Positions 8,805 through 17,962 of a DNA stretch of 64,000 nucleotides are shown here, in pieces. A program made the position numbers and the translations under genes. Origin of the DNA: Rhodothermales bacterium (GTDB lineage: Bacteria > Bacteroidota > Rhodothermia > Rhodothermales > JAHQVL01); NCBI GenBank assembly GCA_041391505.1, contig JAWKNW010000017.1, positions 56,001 through 120,000 on the forward strand. The letters are read 5' to 3'. The stretch's first letter is position 1, and the number at the start of each line of letters is the position of its first letter. A model generated the notes under the pieces. That model made no database searches. It was not told the DNA's origin and saw nothing but the letters and a program-made list of their open reading frames with translations.

Positions 8805-10064
8805 ATGCGCGCCTGGTACCGCAATTTCGATATCTCGCTCATGCTCACGTGGATCGGACTGGTCTGCGTGGGGCTCGTGGCGATCTATAGTTCGACGCGC
8901 GGCGGGGCGCAGGAGTATCTGCTGGACAGCGTGCGCTTCAACTTCAATCGCCAGCTGATCTGGGGACTGCTCTGCGCCGTCGGCATCGGCGGCGCGCTGC
9001 TGCTGCCGGTGCGGTTCTACCAGACCATCGCCTACCCCTTTTACGGGCTGACGCTGGCGTTGCTGGTCTTCGCGCTCTTCGCCGGCTACGAGGTCAACGG
9101 AGCCCGCTCCTGGCTCCGGCTCGGGCCGGTGCAGTTCCAGGTATCGGAGTTCGCCAAGATCGGGACGCTCCTCGCGGTGGCGCAGTACGCCGGCGCCAAG
9201 CGGATCGGGGTGAGTCCGCTGCGGCATGGGCTCTACACGATCCTCTTCATCCTGGGCCCCGTGTTCCTCATCATCCTCCAGAACGATACGGGCACGGCGC
9301 TCGTCTTTCTGGCGATCATCCCGCTGCTGCTCTACTGGGGCGGTCTTCCGCTGACGCACGTGCTCCTGCTGGTGGCCCCTGGCGTCGCCGGCTACCTGGC
9401 GATTGTATACTGGCCGGCGGCCATCGGCTTCACGGTGTTGTTCATGGCGGCGCTCATCGTCCGCAAGCGCGGCTTCATCGCCGTGGCCGTCGCGGCGGTG
9501 ACCAACGGAGGCATCATCGCGCTCGTCAAATATGCCATCGATGCGGTGCTCAAGCCGCACCACGTGGCGCGGCTGCTGTCCTTCACCAACCCCGAAGCCA
9601 TCGAGTACCGGTATACCGTCGGTTTCCACCTGGTGCAGTCGAAGGCGGCGATCGGTTCCGGCGGGCTGTGGGGCAAGGGCTTCATGGAAGGCACGCAGAC
9701 GCAGGGCGCGTACGTGCCCGAGCAGACCACGGACTTCGTCTTCAGCGTGATCGGGGAGGAGTTCGGATTTCTGGGTTCGCTCGTCGTGCTGCTGTTATTC
9801 GGTTTTTTGCTGATGCGGCTCGTGGTCGTCGCCGGCCACATCAAGCATCCCTTCGGCAACACCTTTGTCGTGGGCGTCGCCGCGTTTTACCTCGTCCATA
9901 TTTTCCTCAACATCGGCATGACCACGGGGATGTTGCCGGTCATCGGCATTCCGCTGCCGTTCATCTCCTACGGAGGATCGGCGCTCATCACGGAGTCGAT
10001 GATGCTCGCCGTCGTCCTCAATCTCCACCTTCGGCGGGACGACTTTTCCATCTACGGGTACTGA
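8805..10064 (+). CDS. rodA: Peptidoglycan glycosyltransferase RodA (SEDS family)
   Basis: Polytopic SEDS glycosyltransferase that polymerises lipid II for rod-shape elongation, in complex with the PBP2 encoded just upstream. Its 419 residues give about ten hydrophobic membrane segments. Signatures include IYSSTRGG near the N-terminus, GARSWLRLGPVQFQVSEFAK at about 103-122, QNDTGTALVFLA near 165, and the SEDS signature in GIPLPFISYGGSALI near the C-terminus. The ATG lies 1 nt beyond the mrdA stop and the tldD start lies 3 nt beyond its own stop, so mrdA-rodA-tldD is probably one operon. Confidence 0.97.
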   Translation: MRAWYRNFDISLMLTWIGLVCVGLVAIYSSTRGGAQEYLLDSVRFNFNRQLIWGLLCAVGIGGALLLPVRFYQTIAYPFYGLTLALLVFALFAGYEVNGARSWLRLGPVQFQVSEFAKIGTLLAVAQYAGAKRIGVSPLRHGLYTILFILGPVFLIILQNDTGTALVFLAIIPLLLYWGGLPLTHVLLLVAPGVAGYLAIVYWPAAIGFTVLFMAALIVRKRGFIAVAVAAVTNGGIIALVKYAIDAVLKPHHVARLLSFTNPEAIEYRYTVGFHLVQSKAAIGSGGLWGKGFMEGTQTQGAYVPEQTTDFVFSVIGEEFGFLGSLVVLLLFGFLLMRLVVVAGHIKHPFGNTFVVGVAAFYLVHIFLNIGMTTGMLPVIGIPLPFISYGGSALITESMMLAVVLNLHLRRDDFSIYGY

Positions 10065-10067
10065 ATC

Positions 10068-11507
10068 ATGGCCACCCCGGCCGTCGACGATCCGGCGGAT
10101 ATCTTCCTGGCGAGTGCCCGCCGGCTGGCTGATGAAGGGCCGGCGTTGCTGGGGCTCGGGCTCCGCGTGGGGGACTATTCCGACCTGTTTCTGGAGTCTA
10201 CCGGCGTCGCCATCGTTGTGTGCACGCAGGGCCCCACCGGAGGGCCGGTGTGGAAAAGCCACGAGCGGCAGGACGAAGGACTGGGCGTTCGCATCGCCAG
10301 CGCCGAGCGGCAGGGCTTTGCCTGGACGCCGGCCATCGCGCCGCACGCCTGGTCGGAGTCGGTGGCCCGCGCGGCCGAGCAGCTGCAGCAGGCCGTGGGG
10401 CAGGTCGCGCCCCGGCCGTTCCACAGTATGCACTGGGATGACCTGGCGCTCCCTCCCGACCCCCCGGATCAGCTGTCGCAACTGGAGGTGCGCGCCCTCC
10501 TCCAGGAGTACGCCGACGCGGCCCTGGCGGCGGATGCCGATGTGACGGCCGTGGAGGCCGAGTTTCGCGGCACGACGCGCCGGACGGCGGTGGCGACGAG
10601 CGAGGGGGTGTTTGTCGCGCGGGCGACCACCCGCATCGAGGTCCGCGTGTCGGTGACACTGGGCGGAGTGGCCACCGGGTTCAGTTTTCGGGGGTCCTGC
10701 ACGGGATTCGGTCCCCTGTACATCGAGCCCTCGGAAGCCGTCGCCCTCGAGGCGCTCGAGCATGCCCGCGCGCTCCGCGCGGCGCGGCCGTTGCCCGCCG
10801 GCCCGTATGCGGGCGTCGTCGCCGGCGGCTGGGGCGGCGTCCTCGTGCATGAGGCGATAGGGCACGCCCTCGAGGCCGATGTCGCCCTGGGCGAAGCCCG
10901 CTCGCGGCTGAAGATCGGCACCCAGGTGGCGCCCGCATCGATCGCCCTTTTCGACGACCCCGCGACGCCGGGCCGGCGGGGCAGCGCCGACTTCGACGAC
11001 GAGGGCGCGCGCACGGGAGTTACGACACTCATCGAGGCGGGGCAGGTCCATGCCTGGCTCGCGGATCGGGCCTCGTCGGTCCGCTGGGGCATACCGCGCA
11101 CCGGCAGCGGCCGGCGGCAGGATTTCCGGTATCTGCCGCAGGCGCGGATGAGCAACCTGTGTCTGTCGCCCGGCGCCGACTCGTTCGACAGCCTGATTCA
11201 CGAACTGGCCGATGGCCTCTACATCCGCCGGCTGGGGGGCGGGCGCTACGACGCGCGAACGGACCGGTACACGGCCGACCTCGTCGAGGCCTATCAGATC
11301 GAGCAGGGGCGCGTCGCGGCGCCGGTGCGCGGCGGCCGGCTCGTGGGAACAGGCGCATCCCTGCTGGCCGGAATCCGGGGGATATCCAACGAGATGGACT
11401 GGGATGCCGGGCATGGGTTCTGTGAGAAAAAAGGGCAAATTGTGCCCATAGGAACCGCCATGCCGGCGCTGCGGGTCGACGGATTGACGATCGAGCCGGC
11501 CGGCTGA
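10068..11507 (+). CDS. tldD: TldD/PmbA-family metallopeptidase (TldD-like)
   Basis: Cytoplasmic metallopeptidase of the TldD/PmbA family, which in other bacteria forms a TldD-TldE heterodimer that degrades unfolded peptides and matures some modified peptides. Of its 479 residues the diagnostic part is the zinc site HEAIGH at 261-266, followed by ALEAD. A C-terminal region with GRYDARTDRYTADLVEAY and LLAGIRGIS also fits TldD. The catalytic motif identifies this as the active partner and not TldE/PmbA, which lacks it. No pmbA partner lies in this window. It starts 3 nt after rodA and is presumably co-transcribed. The association with cell-wall genes is by position only. Confidence 0.92.
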   Translation: MATPAVDDPADIFLASARRLADEGPALLGLGLRVGDYSDLFLESTGVAIVVCTQGPTGGPVWKSHERQDEGLGVRIASAERQGFAWTPAIAPHAWSESVARAAEQLQQAVGQVAPRPFHSMHWDDLALPPDPPDQLSQLEVRALLQEYADAALAADADVTAVEAEFRGTTRRTAVATSEGVFVARATTRIEVRVSVTLGGVATGFSFRGSCTGFGPLYIEPSEAVALEALEHARALRAARPLPAGPYAGVVAGGWGGVLVHEAIGHALEADVALGEARSRLKIGTQVAPASIALFDDPATPGRRGSADFDDEGARTGVTTLIEAGQVHAWLADRASSVRWGIPRTGSGRRQDFRYLPQARMSNLCLSPGADSFDSLIHELADGLYIRRLGGGRYDARTDRYTADLVEAYQIEQGRVAAPVRGGRLVGTGASLLAGIRGISNEMDWDAGHGFCEKKGQIVPIGTAMPALRVDGLTIEPAG

Positions 11508-11597
11508 CCGCCTTTTCCTTGCCGGGAGAACAACCGAACGGGATTGTCGATTAAACGGTGATTGCTGGAATTGTCATCCCTTCTTTGCCAGACCGCT

Positions 11598-13043
11598 ATG
11601 CTGCGTGCCATTTCCGATTCGTTATTCGATTTTCTCATCGACGCGTTTCCAGCCAACAGTTCGTATGCGCGTGAGGATTTCGAGCAGGATCCCATGCCTC
11701 CTCTGCTGGCGCATTTCCTGACCCAGACCCTTCATCACCGCCTCGACACCGAAGTCGAGCAGCTGCGCGGCGTACGCACCACGTGGTTCGATTACGACCA
11801 CGAAGAGGTGCAGCGCGCCTACAAACATTTTGTGGCCTCGCTCGCCAACCACTCGATCATCCCCGAAGAGGAGTGGCGCGGCACCCTGAAACGCGCCTCG
11901 AAGGTGGTCCTCGCGCACCTCATCCTGCCCGCCCACACCCTGGTCGAGTTTGTTTTTCGGGATGATGAACAGCCGCTCATGGCGCCGGTCATCTACAAAC
12001 AGCTCAGCTATTTTGCGGCGTACCCGTACCTCCGGGAGGCGGTGGAGACCTTCATGACCCGCCGCGGGATGGACCAGATCGATCGCAACCGGTTCGCATC
12101 GCTGCTGTCGCAGATCGACCGGCACATGACGGCCGAGTTTTCATCGGACGACTGGCTCCGCCTGCTGCGGCCGTTGTTCGACCTCATGAACCGCATCCCC
12201 GAGACGCGCGGGCAGGGTGTTCCGATCGAACTCCTGAGCATGTATTTCGGGGATAAGGACGCCTACGACATCCAGGGCCGGCTCCAGGTGGAGAAGGAAG
12301 TGCGCCGCGTCAGCAGCCTCAACGAGGAGTCGCTGCGCAAGGTGCTCGACGGCTCCGTCGAACCCTTCGAGCAGGCTGCCGCCACGACGCTTTTTGCGCC
12401 GGCCCCCGAGCCCGAGGAGCCCGCCAGGGAGCCCGAGCCCGTAGCCGTGAAGGCGCCCGCGGCCGACCCGACGCCCGTCGAGGCGCCGCCGCCGCCCTCG
12501 GTGGCGAAAGCGCCTGCGCACGAGCAAAAGCCGCTCTGGCAGCAGTTCCAGCAAGCCAACGGGGGATCCAAGCCCTCCGCTCCGCCGGCGGCCCAGCCGG
12601 CCAGTCCGGCGCCCCAGCCCGATGCGGCGGTGCCGCTCTGGCAGCGATTCCAGAAGCCGGCCGACGCGAAAAAAGAGACGCCGCCGGCTCCAGCGCGCGA
12701 AAATGGGCATGTCGCCGCGCCGGCCCGGCCGCAGCCGGCCCCCCAGGCCCCGGCAACCGCGCCGGCCTATACGCCGACGCTCCAGGATCTGGCCCAACTC
12801 GAGCGCCAGGTGCTCGGGGCGCAGGGGATGACGAATCGCAGCGTGTTTATCGAACACCTCTTCATGGGTTCGAGCGCCGACTACGCCAAAACCCTCAACG
12901 AACTCCGCCACGTGCCCGATTGGGCTCAGGCGTCGCAGCTGATCGCCGACCGCGTTTTCAAGCGCCACCAGGTCAATATCTATAGCCCGGCGGCGCTCAT
13001 GTTTACGGAAAGCGTCGAAGCCCAGTATCGGAAATCGCGGTAA
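11598..13043 (+). CDS. Unknown protein: helical N-terminus, long Pro/Ala/Glu linker with repeated PLWQxFQ motif
   Basis: I do not recognise a named family. The start ATG at 11598 (MLRAISDSLFDFLID) is preferred over an in-frame start 36 nt upstream because protein-like sequence begins there. Residues 1-260 look like a folded alpha-helical domain with many conserved-looking aromatic positions. Residues 265-395 are a low-complexity Pro/Ala/Glu/Lys linker. The C-terminal ~85 residues, beginning TLQDLAQLERQVLG, look folded again. The linker holds two copies of a short motif, PLWQQFQ and PLWQRFQ, about 35 residues apart, which looks like a repeated binding motif. It sits 90 nt after tldD and 10 nt before the carboxylase gene, so may be co-transcribed with the latter. 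No signal peptide or membrane segment, so it is probably cytoplasmic. Confidence 0.8.
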   Translation: MLRAISDSLFDFLIDAFPANSSYAREDFEQDPMPPLLAHFLTQTLHHRLDTEVEQLRGVRTTWFDYDHEEVQRAYKHFVASLANHSIIPEEEWRGTLKRASKVVLAHLILPAHTLVEFVFRDDEQPLMAPVIYKQLSYFAAYPYLREAVETFMTRRGMDQIDRNRFASLLSQIDRHMTAEFSSDDWLRLLRPLFDLMNRIPETRGQGVPIELLSMYFGDKDAYDIQGRLQVEKEVRRVSSLNEESLRKVLDGSVEPFEQAAATTLFAPAPEPEEPAREPEPVAVKAPAADPTPVEAPPPPSVAKAPAHEQKPLWQQFQQANGGSKPSAPPAAQPASPAPQPDAAVPLWQRFQKPADAKKETPPAPARENGHVAAPARPQPAPQAPATAPAYTPTLQDLAQLERQVLGAQGMTNRSVFIEHLFMGSSADYAKTLNELRHVPDWAQASQLIADRVFKRHQVNIYSPAALMFTESVEAQYRKSR

Positions 13044-13053
13044 GCAGGCCATC

Positions 13054-14607
13054 ATGCACGACAATACCTCCCGGCTACAGGATCTGGATAGACGACGCGA
13101 AGAAGCGCGCCTGGGCGGCGGCGCGGAGCGCATCGCCCAGCAGAAAGCCAAGGGCAAGCTCACGGCGCGCGAACGGATCGATATCCTGCTGGATGAGGGC
13201 TCGTTTGAGGAACTCGGCGCCTTCGTTCGCCACGACGCCGTCGACTTCGGCCTCGCGGCGAATCGCCCCGCCGGCGACGGGGTCGTGACGGGCTACGGCA
13301 CCATCGACGGCCGGCTCGTGTACGTGTTCAGCCAGGACTTCACCGTGTTCGGCGGCTCGCTCGGCCTCGCGCATGCCAACAAGATCGTCAACATCCTGGA
13401 GCTGGCGCTGGCCAACGGCGCTCCGGTAATCGGATTGAACGACTCCGGCGGCGCGCGCATCCAGGAAGGCGTGGTGTCGCTCGGCGGGTATGCCGACATC
13501 TTTCTGCGCAACACCCTGGCCTCCGGCGTGGTGCCGCAGATCTCCGCCATCATGGGGCCGTGCGCCGGCGGTGCCGTCTACAGCCCGGCCCTGACCGATT
13601 TTGTGTTCATGGTCAAAAAGACGAGCTATATGTTCGTCACGGGCCCCAACGTCGTCAAGACGGTCACGCACGAGGAAGTGTCGAGCGAGGAGCTCGGCGG
13701 CGCCGATACCCACGCATCCAAGAGCGGGGTGGCCCACTTTGCCTGCGCGAACGATGTCGAATGCCTGCAGCAGATCCGGACCCTGCTCGGTTATATGCCG
13801 CAGAATTGCGACGAGCCGGCGCCGTTTGTCGCGTCGTCCGATCCGATCGATCGCGCGCCGGCGGACCTGGACGCCCTCATCCCCGACAGCCCGAACAAAC
13901 CGTACGACATCAAGGATGTGATCCGGGCAGTGGTCGATACGGATTCGTTTTTTGAGGTGCACGAGGCCTTCGCCGCCAACCTGGTGGTCGGGTTCGCGCG
14001 CCTGGGCGGGCGCTCGGTGGGCATCGTCGCGAACCAGCCGGCCGTGCTGGCCGGCGTGCTGGATATCGACGCGTCGCGCAAGGGCGGGCGCTTCGTCCGG
14101 TTCTGCGACGCGTTCAACATCCCGCTGGTCGTATTCGAGGATGTGCCCGGTTTCCTGCCGGGGACGGATCAGGAGTGGCGCGGCATCATCCGCGACGGCG
14201 CCAAGCTGCTCTATGCGTTTTGCGAGGCGACCGTGCCCAAGATCACCGTCATCACCCGCAAAGCCTACGGCGGCGCCTACGATGTCATGAACTCGAAACA
14301 CATCCGGGGCGATCTGAACTTCGCCTGGCCCAGCGCGGAAATCGCCGTCATGGGCCCCAAGGGGGCGGTCGAGATCATCTACCGGAAACAAATCGCGGCG
14401 GCGGACGACCCGGCCCGGGTGGAAGAAGCCTTTATCAACGAGTATCGCGACACGTTCGCCAATCCCTATGTGGCGGCTGGCAAGGGCTATGTGGACGATG
14501 TCATCAAACCCAGCGAGACGCGGTTCCGCTTGATCCGGGGGCTGGAGATGCTCAAAAACAAGGCCGTCGTGAATCCGAAACGCAAGCACGGCAATATCCC
14601 GCTCTGA
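13054..14607 (+). CDS. Acyl-CoA carboxylase carboxyltransferase (beta) subunit, propionyl-CoA carboxylase type
   Basis: Carboxyltransferase subunit that moves CO2 from biotin to an acyl-CoA, most likely propionyl-CoA, feeding methylmalonyl-CoA metabolism. The 517 residues match the full-length family (about 510-520). The N-terminal half carries QQKAKGKLTARERIDILLD and YVFSQDFTVFGGSLG, with oxyanion-hole glycines in the GGARIQEGV and GPCAGGAVYSPALTDF regions. The C-terminal half has GGRFVRFCDAFNIPLV, DVPGFLPG and KAYGGAYDVM. The biotin carboxylase/carrier (alpha) subunit is not in this window. The start MHDNTSRLQ is 10 nt after the preceding stop. Propionyl rather than acetyl or methylcrotonyl specificity is inferred from overall resemblance. 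Confidence 0.92.
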   Translation: MHDNTSRLQDLDRRREEARLGGGAERIAQQKAKGKLTARERIDILLDEGSFEELGAFVRHDAVDFGLAANRPAGDGVVTGYGTIDGRLVYVFSQDFTVFGGSLGLAHANKIVNILELALANGAPVIGLNDSGGARIQEGVVSLGGYADIFLRNTLASGVVPQISAIMGPCAGGAVYSPALTDFVFMVKKTSYMFVTGPNVVKTVTHEEVSSEELGGADTHASKSGVAHFACANDVECLQQIRTLLGYMPQNCDEPAPFVASSDPIDRAPADLDALIPDSPNKPYDIKDVIRAVVDTDSFFEVHEAFAANLVVGFARLGGRSVGIVANQPAVLAGVLDIDASRKGGRFVRFCDAFNIPLVVFEDVPGFLPGTDQEWRGIIRDGAKLLYAFCEATVPKITVITRKAYGGAYDVMNSKHIRGDLNFAWPSAEIAVMGPKGAVEIIYRKQIAAADDPARVEEAFINEYRDTFANPYVAAGKGYVDDVIKPSETRFRLIRGLEMLKNKAVVNPKRKHGNIPL

Positions 14608-14772
14608 CGCTGGGGATGCGCGCCAAAGACCCGGGCCGTGTGAGCCGGCGCTACTTGCATTAAAATCGGTCAGTCGCTATTCTTTGGAGACAGCTCCAAA
14701 CGCTTGCCTTTTTTGAGGATACGGCGACACCAGGCCGTCTTCCCCCGCGGTACCGTAAGAACTCTGTCACGC

Positions 14773-16692
14773 ATGAAGCGCCTCGTCCAGCAAACTCTGG
14801 CCACCACCCTGGTTTTGCTCCTTGCCTTCGGCCACGCATCGGCTCAGGATACCGATACGGGGCTATTGCCGGAGCTCGCAGCCTTTACGTTGCCTCATCT
14901 GGGCACGGCTCCGTCGCTGCCGGCGCAGGCCGTCCCGTTTTACCAGCCGCCCCGCGTCTTCCTGGATCAGCCGGACCTGGCTCCGCTGGATTCGCTGGAT
15001 GAAAAAAGCCGGCTTCGCCGGATGGGCAACCTTTACCGCTACCAGGGCGAACTGCTCGACGCGCAGGCGCGCGAAGACCATGAAGTGGTCGAGGCGCTTT
15101 TCGATCGCATCATGACCGAGATCGCGGTGATCGCGCGCGCCCCCGACGCCCTCGACGATCCGCGCTTCAAGGAGCTGTACCGGAGCGTCGTCACCGAATA
15201 CGAGAGTTATTATGGCTTCCCCGACACGCTGTACATCCAGCAGGGCGACATCTTCGCGTGGCGGGAAACCGCGTTCGAGGCGCTGAACGAAAACGACCTG
15301 CCGCCCCTGGCGTCCATCGATCTGCCGGAAATCGACATTGCGTCGACCGAAATCAGCATGCAGATCAACGAGCAGGTGCGCAACAGTATGGTGTTCCTGC
15401 TCACCGAGCCCGAGCGCCACATCAACCACTGGCTCTCGCGCGCCGAAACGTATTTCCCGATGGTCGAGAAGATCCTCGAGGAAGAGGGCGTGCCCGACGA
15501 GCTGAAGTATCTGGCGATGATCGAAAGCGGCCTCAACCCCCGCGCCCGCAGCTGGGCGCGCGCCGTCGGGATGTGGCAGTTTGTGAAGGCCACCGGCTAC
15601 GCGTACGACCTGACGGCGAACGGCTGGGTTGATGAGCGCATGGACCCCGAGAAGGCGACCCGGGCCGCCGCGCGGCATCTCAAGGATCTGCACCGGATGT
15701 TTGGCGACTGGCAGCTCGCGCTCGCCGGCTACAACTTCAGCCCCGGCAAGCTGCGCCGGTATTTGCGCCAGGCCGAAGCCCAGCTCGGCCACCCGGCCAC
15801 GTTCTGGGACGTCTACCACCGGCTGCCCCGGGAGACGCGCAATTACGTGCCGATGTTTATCGCCACGGCGCTGCTGGCCTCGAACCCGGAAGCCTATGGG
15901 CTGGAACAGGGGGTCGAACCCGGGCCGAGCTATCAGTACGATCTCGTGCCGGTCCAGGGCGCGCTCTCGCTGGAGGAAATCGCCGACATGGCCGGCACCG
16001 ACGTGCCGACGCTGAAAGCGCTGAACCCGGAATTGCTCGGGCAGACGCTGCCGCCCTCTCAGAGCCCCTATTTCATCCGGCTGCCGCTGCACAGCTACGA
16101 CCGGTTCGCCGAAGGATATCGCCATCTCCCCGTCGCCGCCAAGCGCGCCGCGAGCCAGCACGTGGTCCGGCAGGGCGAAACGATCGGGCAGATCGCGCGC
16201 CGCTACGGGGTGAATGTGTCGACGCTGATGCGCAAGAACGGGCTGCACAGCACGACGATCCGGATCGGCCAGACGCTCGTCGTGCCGACGACCGACTACT
16301 CCGGCGGCCTCCAGGTCGGCGATGCCCAGCCGATGCGGGTGCAGTACGGCATGCGCGCCTCGCGGGTCATCATGCCCCGCATCGTCGAGCCGCTGGATGT
16401 GGATCGGCTCATCGCGCAGACGACCGAGCAGGCGAAGGAGGCGCGGATGGCCCTGATCAGCGAAGTCGAGGCGGAAGCCCAGGCGAAGCAGGCAGCCGGC
16501 GAAGCGGACGATGCCGCCGAAAAAACCCCTCCGAGCCGCATCGTCTACCGCGTGCGCCGCGGCGATACGCTCATCGGCATCGCGAAGCAGTACAGCGTAA
16601 CGGTGACCCAGCTGCGGAGCTGGAACGGCATCCGCAGCAACCTGCTCCAGATCGGCCAGCGCCTCACGATATACCCCCCCACGTCCCCCTGA
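14773..16692 (+). CDS. mltD: Membrane-bound lytic transglycosylase D-like protein with LysM repeats
   Basis: Secreted murein lyase that cleaves glycan strands to 1,6-anhydro products. A signal peptide lies at residues 1-26 (LVLLLAFGHASAQ). There is no lipobox cysteine, so it is probably periplasmic and not lipid-anchored. The SLT domain spans about residues 225-350: catalytic glutamate E251 in MIESGLNP, then ARAVGMWQF and ALAGYNFSPGK. At the C-terminus are a degenerate LysM-like segment (about 400-450) and two clear LysM modules beginning VVRQGETIGQIARRYGV and YRVRRGDTLIGIAKQYSV, which bind peptidoglycan. The ATG at 14773 directly precedes the signal peptide; sequence upstream in frame is not protein-like. 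Confidence 0.93.
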   Translation: MKRLVQQTLATTLVLLLAFGHASAQDTDTGLLPELAAFTLPHLGTAPSLPAQAVPFYQPPRVFLDQPDLAPLDSLDEKSRLRRMGNLYRYQGELLDAQAREDHEVVEALFDRIMTEIAVIARAPDALDDPRFKELYRSVVTEYESYYGFPDTLYIQQGDIFAWRETAFEALNENDLPPLASIDLPEIDIASTEISMQINEQVRNSMVFLLTEPERHINHWLSRAETYFPMVEKILEEEGVPDELKYLAMIESGLNPRARSWARAVGMWQFVKATGYAYDLTANGWVDERMDPEKATRAAARHLKDLHRMFGDWQLALAGYNFSPGKLRRYLRQAEAQLGHPATFWDVYHRLPRETRNYVPMFIATALLASNPEAYGLEQGVEPGPSYQYDLVPVQGALSLEEIADMAGTDVPTLKALNPELLGQTLPPSQSPYFIRLPLHSYDRFAEGYRHLPVAAKRAASQHVVRQGETIGQIARRYGVNVSTLMRKNGLHSTTIRIGQTLVVPTTDYSGGLQVGDAQPMRVQYGMRASRVIMPRIVEPLDVDRLIAQTTEQAKEARMALISEVEAEAQAKQAAGEADDAAEKTPPSRIVYRVRRGDTLIGIAKQYSVTVTQLRSWNGIRSNLLQIGQRLTIYPPTSP

Positions 16693-16995
16693 TACTTTTT
16701 CCCGCGAACCGACCGAGATTGGTAGGGTCTTTGCGCTGGGCTGCCGTGCGATAGGCGGGTCCCAGCCGGGCCTTTGACGCGACGCATACGGCCGGATCGT
16801 AGTGGTCTATGCAGGAAGAAGTAAAATGGCCGCCTCCGGTCGATGACGTGTGCTTTCAGGTACCCGCATCTCAGCCAGCAGTCAGTCGTGTTCTGGCAAC
16901 CGAGACGTATCAACATGATACGCAGACTCGCCCGGGCGACGCGACCCCCCTCCAGAAATCGTGATGAATCAATTTAACCGTACGAGGCAGTCGAT
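16693..16995 (+). other. 303-bp gap upstream of the GvpF/L-associated cluster
   Basis: No gene seen. It contains a GCTGGG...CCCAGC inverted repeat around 16735-16770 without a T-run, which could be part of a weak terminator for the transglycosylase gene. The rest presumably holds the promoter for the cluster that starts at 16996. Confidence 0.45.
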
Positions 16996-17229
16996 ATGAC
17001 GACGCAGAATAACAATGTTATGGGCCAGCTGAAAGACAAATTGCTTTCGGCCTCGCAGGACGACATCAAGCGGCTGGTCAGCGAGGCGCAGAACGAAGCC
17101 CTTCAGGAAGCCAAGACGATGTTGAAGGAGCGCATGCTCGAAGCGATCCTCAAGGATGCGATTGCGAAGGTGAACCGGCTCAATCCGGAGCCTTCCGTTC
17201 TGATCGTGGACGAGCATAGCGAAAACTGA
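16996..17229 (+). CDS. Small helical protein with GvpF/L-locus helix module (paralogue 1)
   Basis: A 77-residue, mostly alpha-helical cytoplasmic protein of unknown function. Residues 11-55 form an amphipathic helix unit that includes QLKDKL, EAL, EAK and MLKERML. The same unit is present without gaps in the protein at 17660 (29 of 45 positions identical), in more divergent form in the protein at 17963, and as a short piece in the N-terminus of the GvpF/L protein at 18366. A GAGG lies about 9 nt before the ATG. The tail (residues 60-77) is short and acidic. Repeated use of one helix in adjacent genes suggests a shared docking or oligomerisation surface. I know of no established function. Confidence 0.75.
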   Translation: MTTQNNNVMGQLKDKLLSASQDDIKRLVSEAQNEALQEAKTMLKERMLEAILKDAIAKVNRLNPEPSVLIVDEHSEN

Positions 17230-17659
17230 TACCGCCTACCCGCCGCCGGCGACGGCGCTCCGGGGTACCGATCAGGCTACAGGAACCGGCAAGGCGTCAG
17301 GCGGCACTGCCTTTGCCTGAGCGTACGGCATTGCCAGCAGGCGCACCGTAAGGCGCTTAGGTGCTGTTTTGCCGTCGCAGCGGGAAAGAATCCACCGCCT
17401 CGCCGGCAGGTTCTTCCGCATCGCGACAGACCGACCGCCGACGTGTGCAAAGAAAAATTCATTGTAATCACGCTGTGCCGGCGGAGTGTAACGAAGGATT
17501 TGAACAAGGCCCCTGGCGGCCGTGCAGCTATCGCTGGAATTGAAAAATAAAGCCGTCCCCCCTCTTTCAGGTGGAAACTGAGAGGCGATGGGCCCATAGT
17601 GCACAACTTACCCGTAGGTGTCTTACCACTTAAGCGATCAACCACGAGGGTATAAGCCC
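17230..17659 (+). other. 430-bp gap inside the GvpF/L-associated cluster
   Basis: No plausible gene on either strand; the open frames lack protein-like composition. The size breaks what is otherwise a tight cluster (later gaps are 42 and 64 nt), so a separate promoter for 17660 onward is likely. A short inverted repeat (CAAGGC...GCCTTTG) lies near 17290-17315 but lacks a T-run. No other structure recognised. Confidence 0.5.
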
Positions 17660-17920
17660 ATGAACAACCAGACCACACAACTTATCGAGCAGTTGAAGGA
17701 TAAGCTCGTGAAGGCTTCGGATGAGCTGATCATTCGGATCATCCAGGAAGCGCGTGACGAGGCGCTCGTCGAAGCCAAGGCGATGCTCAAGGAGCGCATG
17801 CTTCAGGCGATTCTTGAGAGCGCGGCCGAGGATCAGGCGCCGGCGCCGGCTTCGGCCAAGAACAACGCCAAGCCGCAGACTTCCGGCGGAACCTGGTTCC
17901 AGCCGCAACCCTCCATGTAA
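17660..17920 (+). CDS. Small helical protein with GvpF/L-locus helix module (paralogue 2)
   Basis: An 86-residue protein. The start at 17660 (MNNQTTQLIEQLKDKL) is chosen over an in-frame start 42 nt upstream for two reasons: it has a GAGGG about 9 nt before it, and it puts the helix module in exactly the same register (residues 11-55) as the protein at 16996. Conserved blocks are QLKDKL, ARDEAL, EAK and MLKERMLQAIL. After the helix the chain becomes a flexible Ala/Pro/Gln tail ending TWFQPQPSM. No signal peptide. It is followed after 42 nt by the next gene, so probably part of an operon running to 19499. Confidence 0.75.
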   Translation: MNNQTTQLIEQLKDKLVKASDELIIRIIQEARDEALVEAKAMLKERMLQAILESAAEDQAPAPASAKNNAKPQTSGGTWFQPQPSM

Positions 17921-17962
17921 CTCCGGGCCCATCGACGGCTCGGAACATGCCGGTAGTTTGGT

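Noticed and set aside
6965..8848. Minus-strand open frame of 627 residues opposite mrdA
   Set aside because: Antisense of a well-supported penicillin-binding protein gene.
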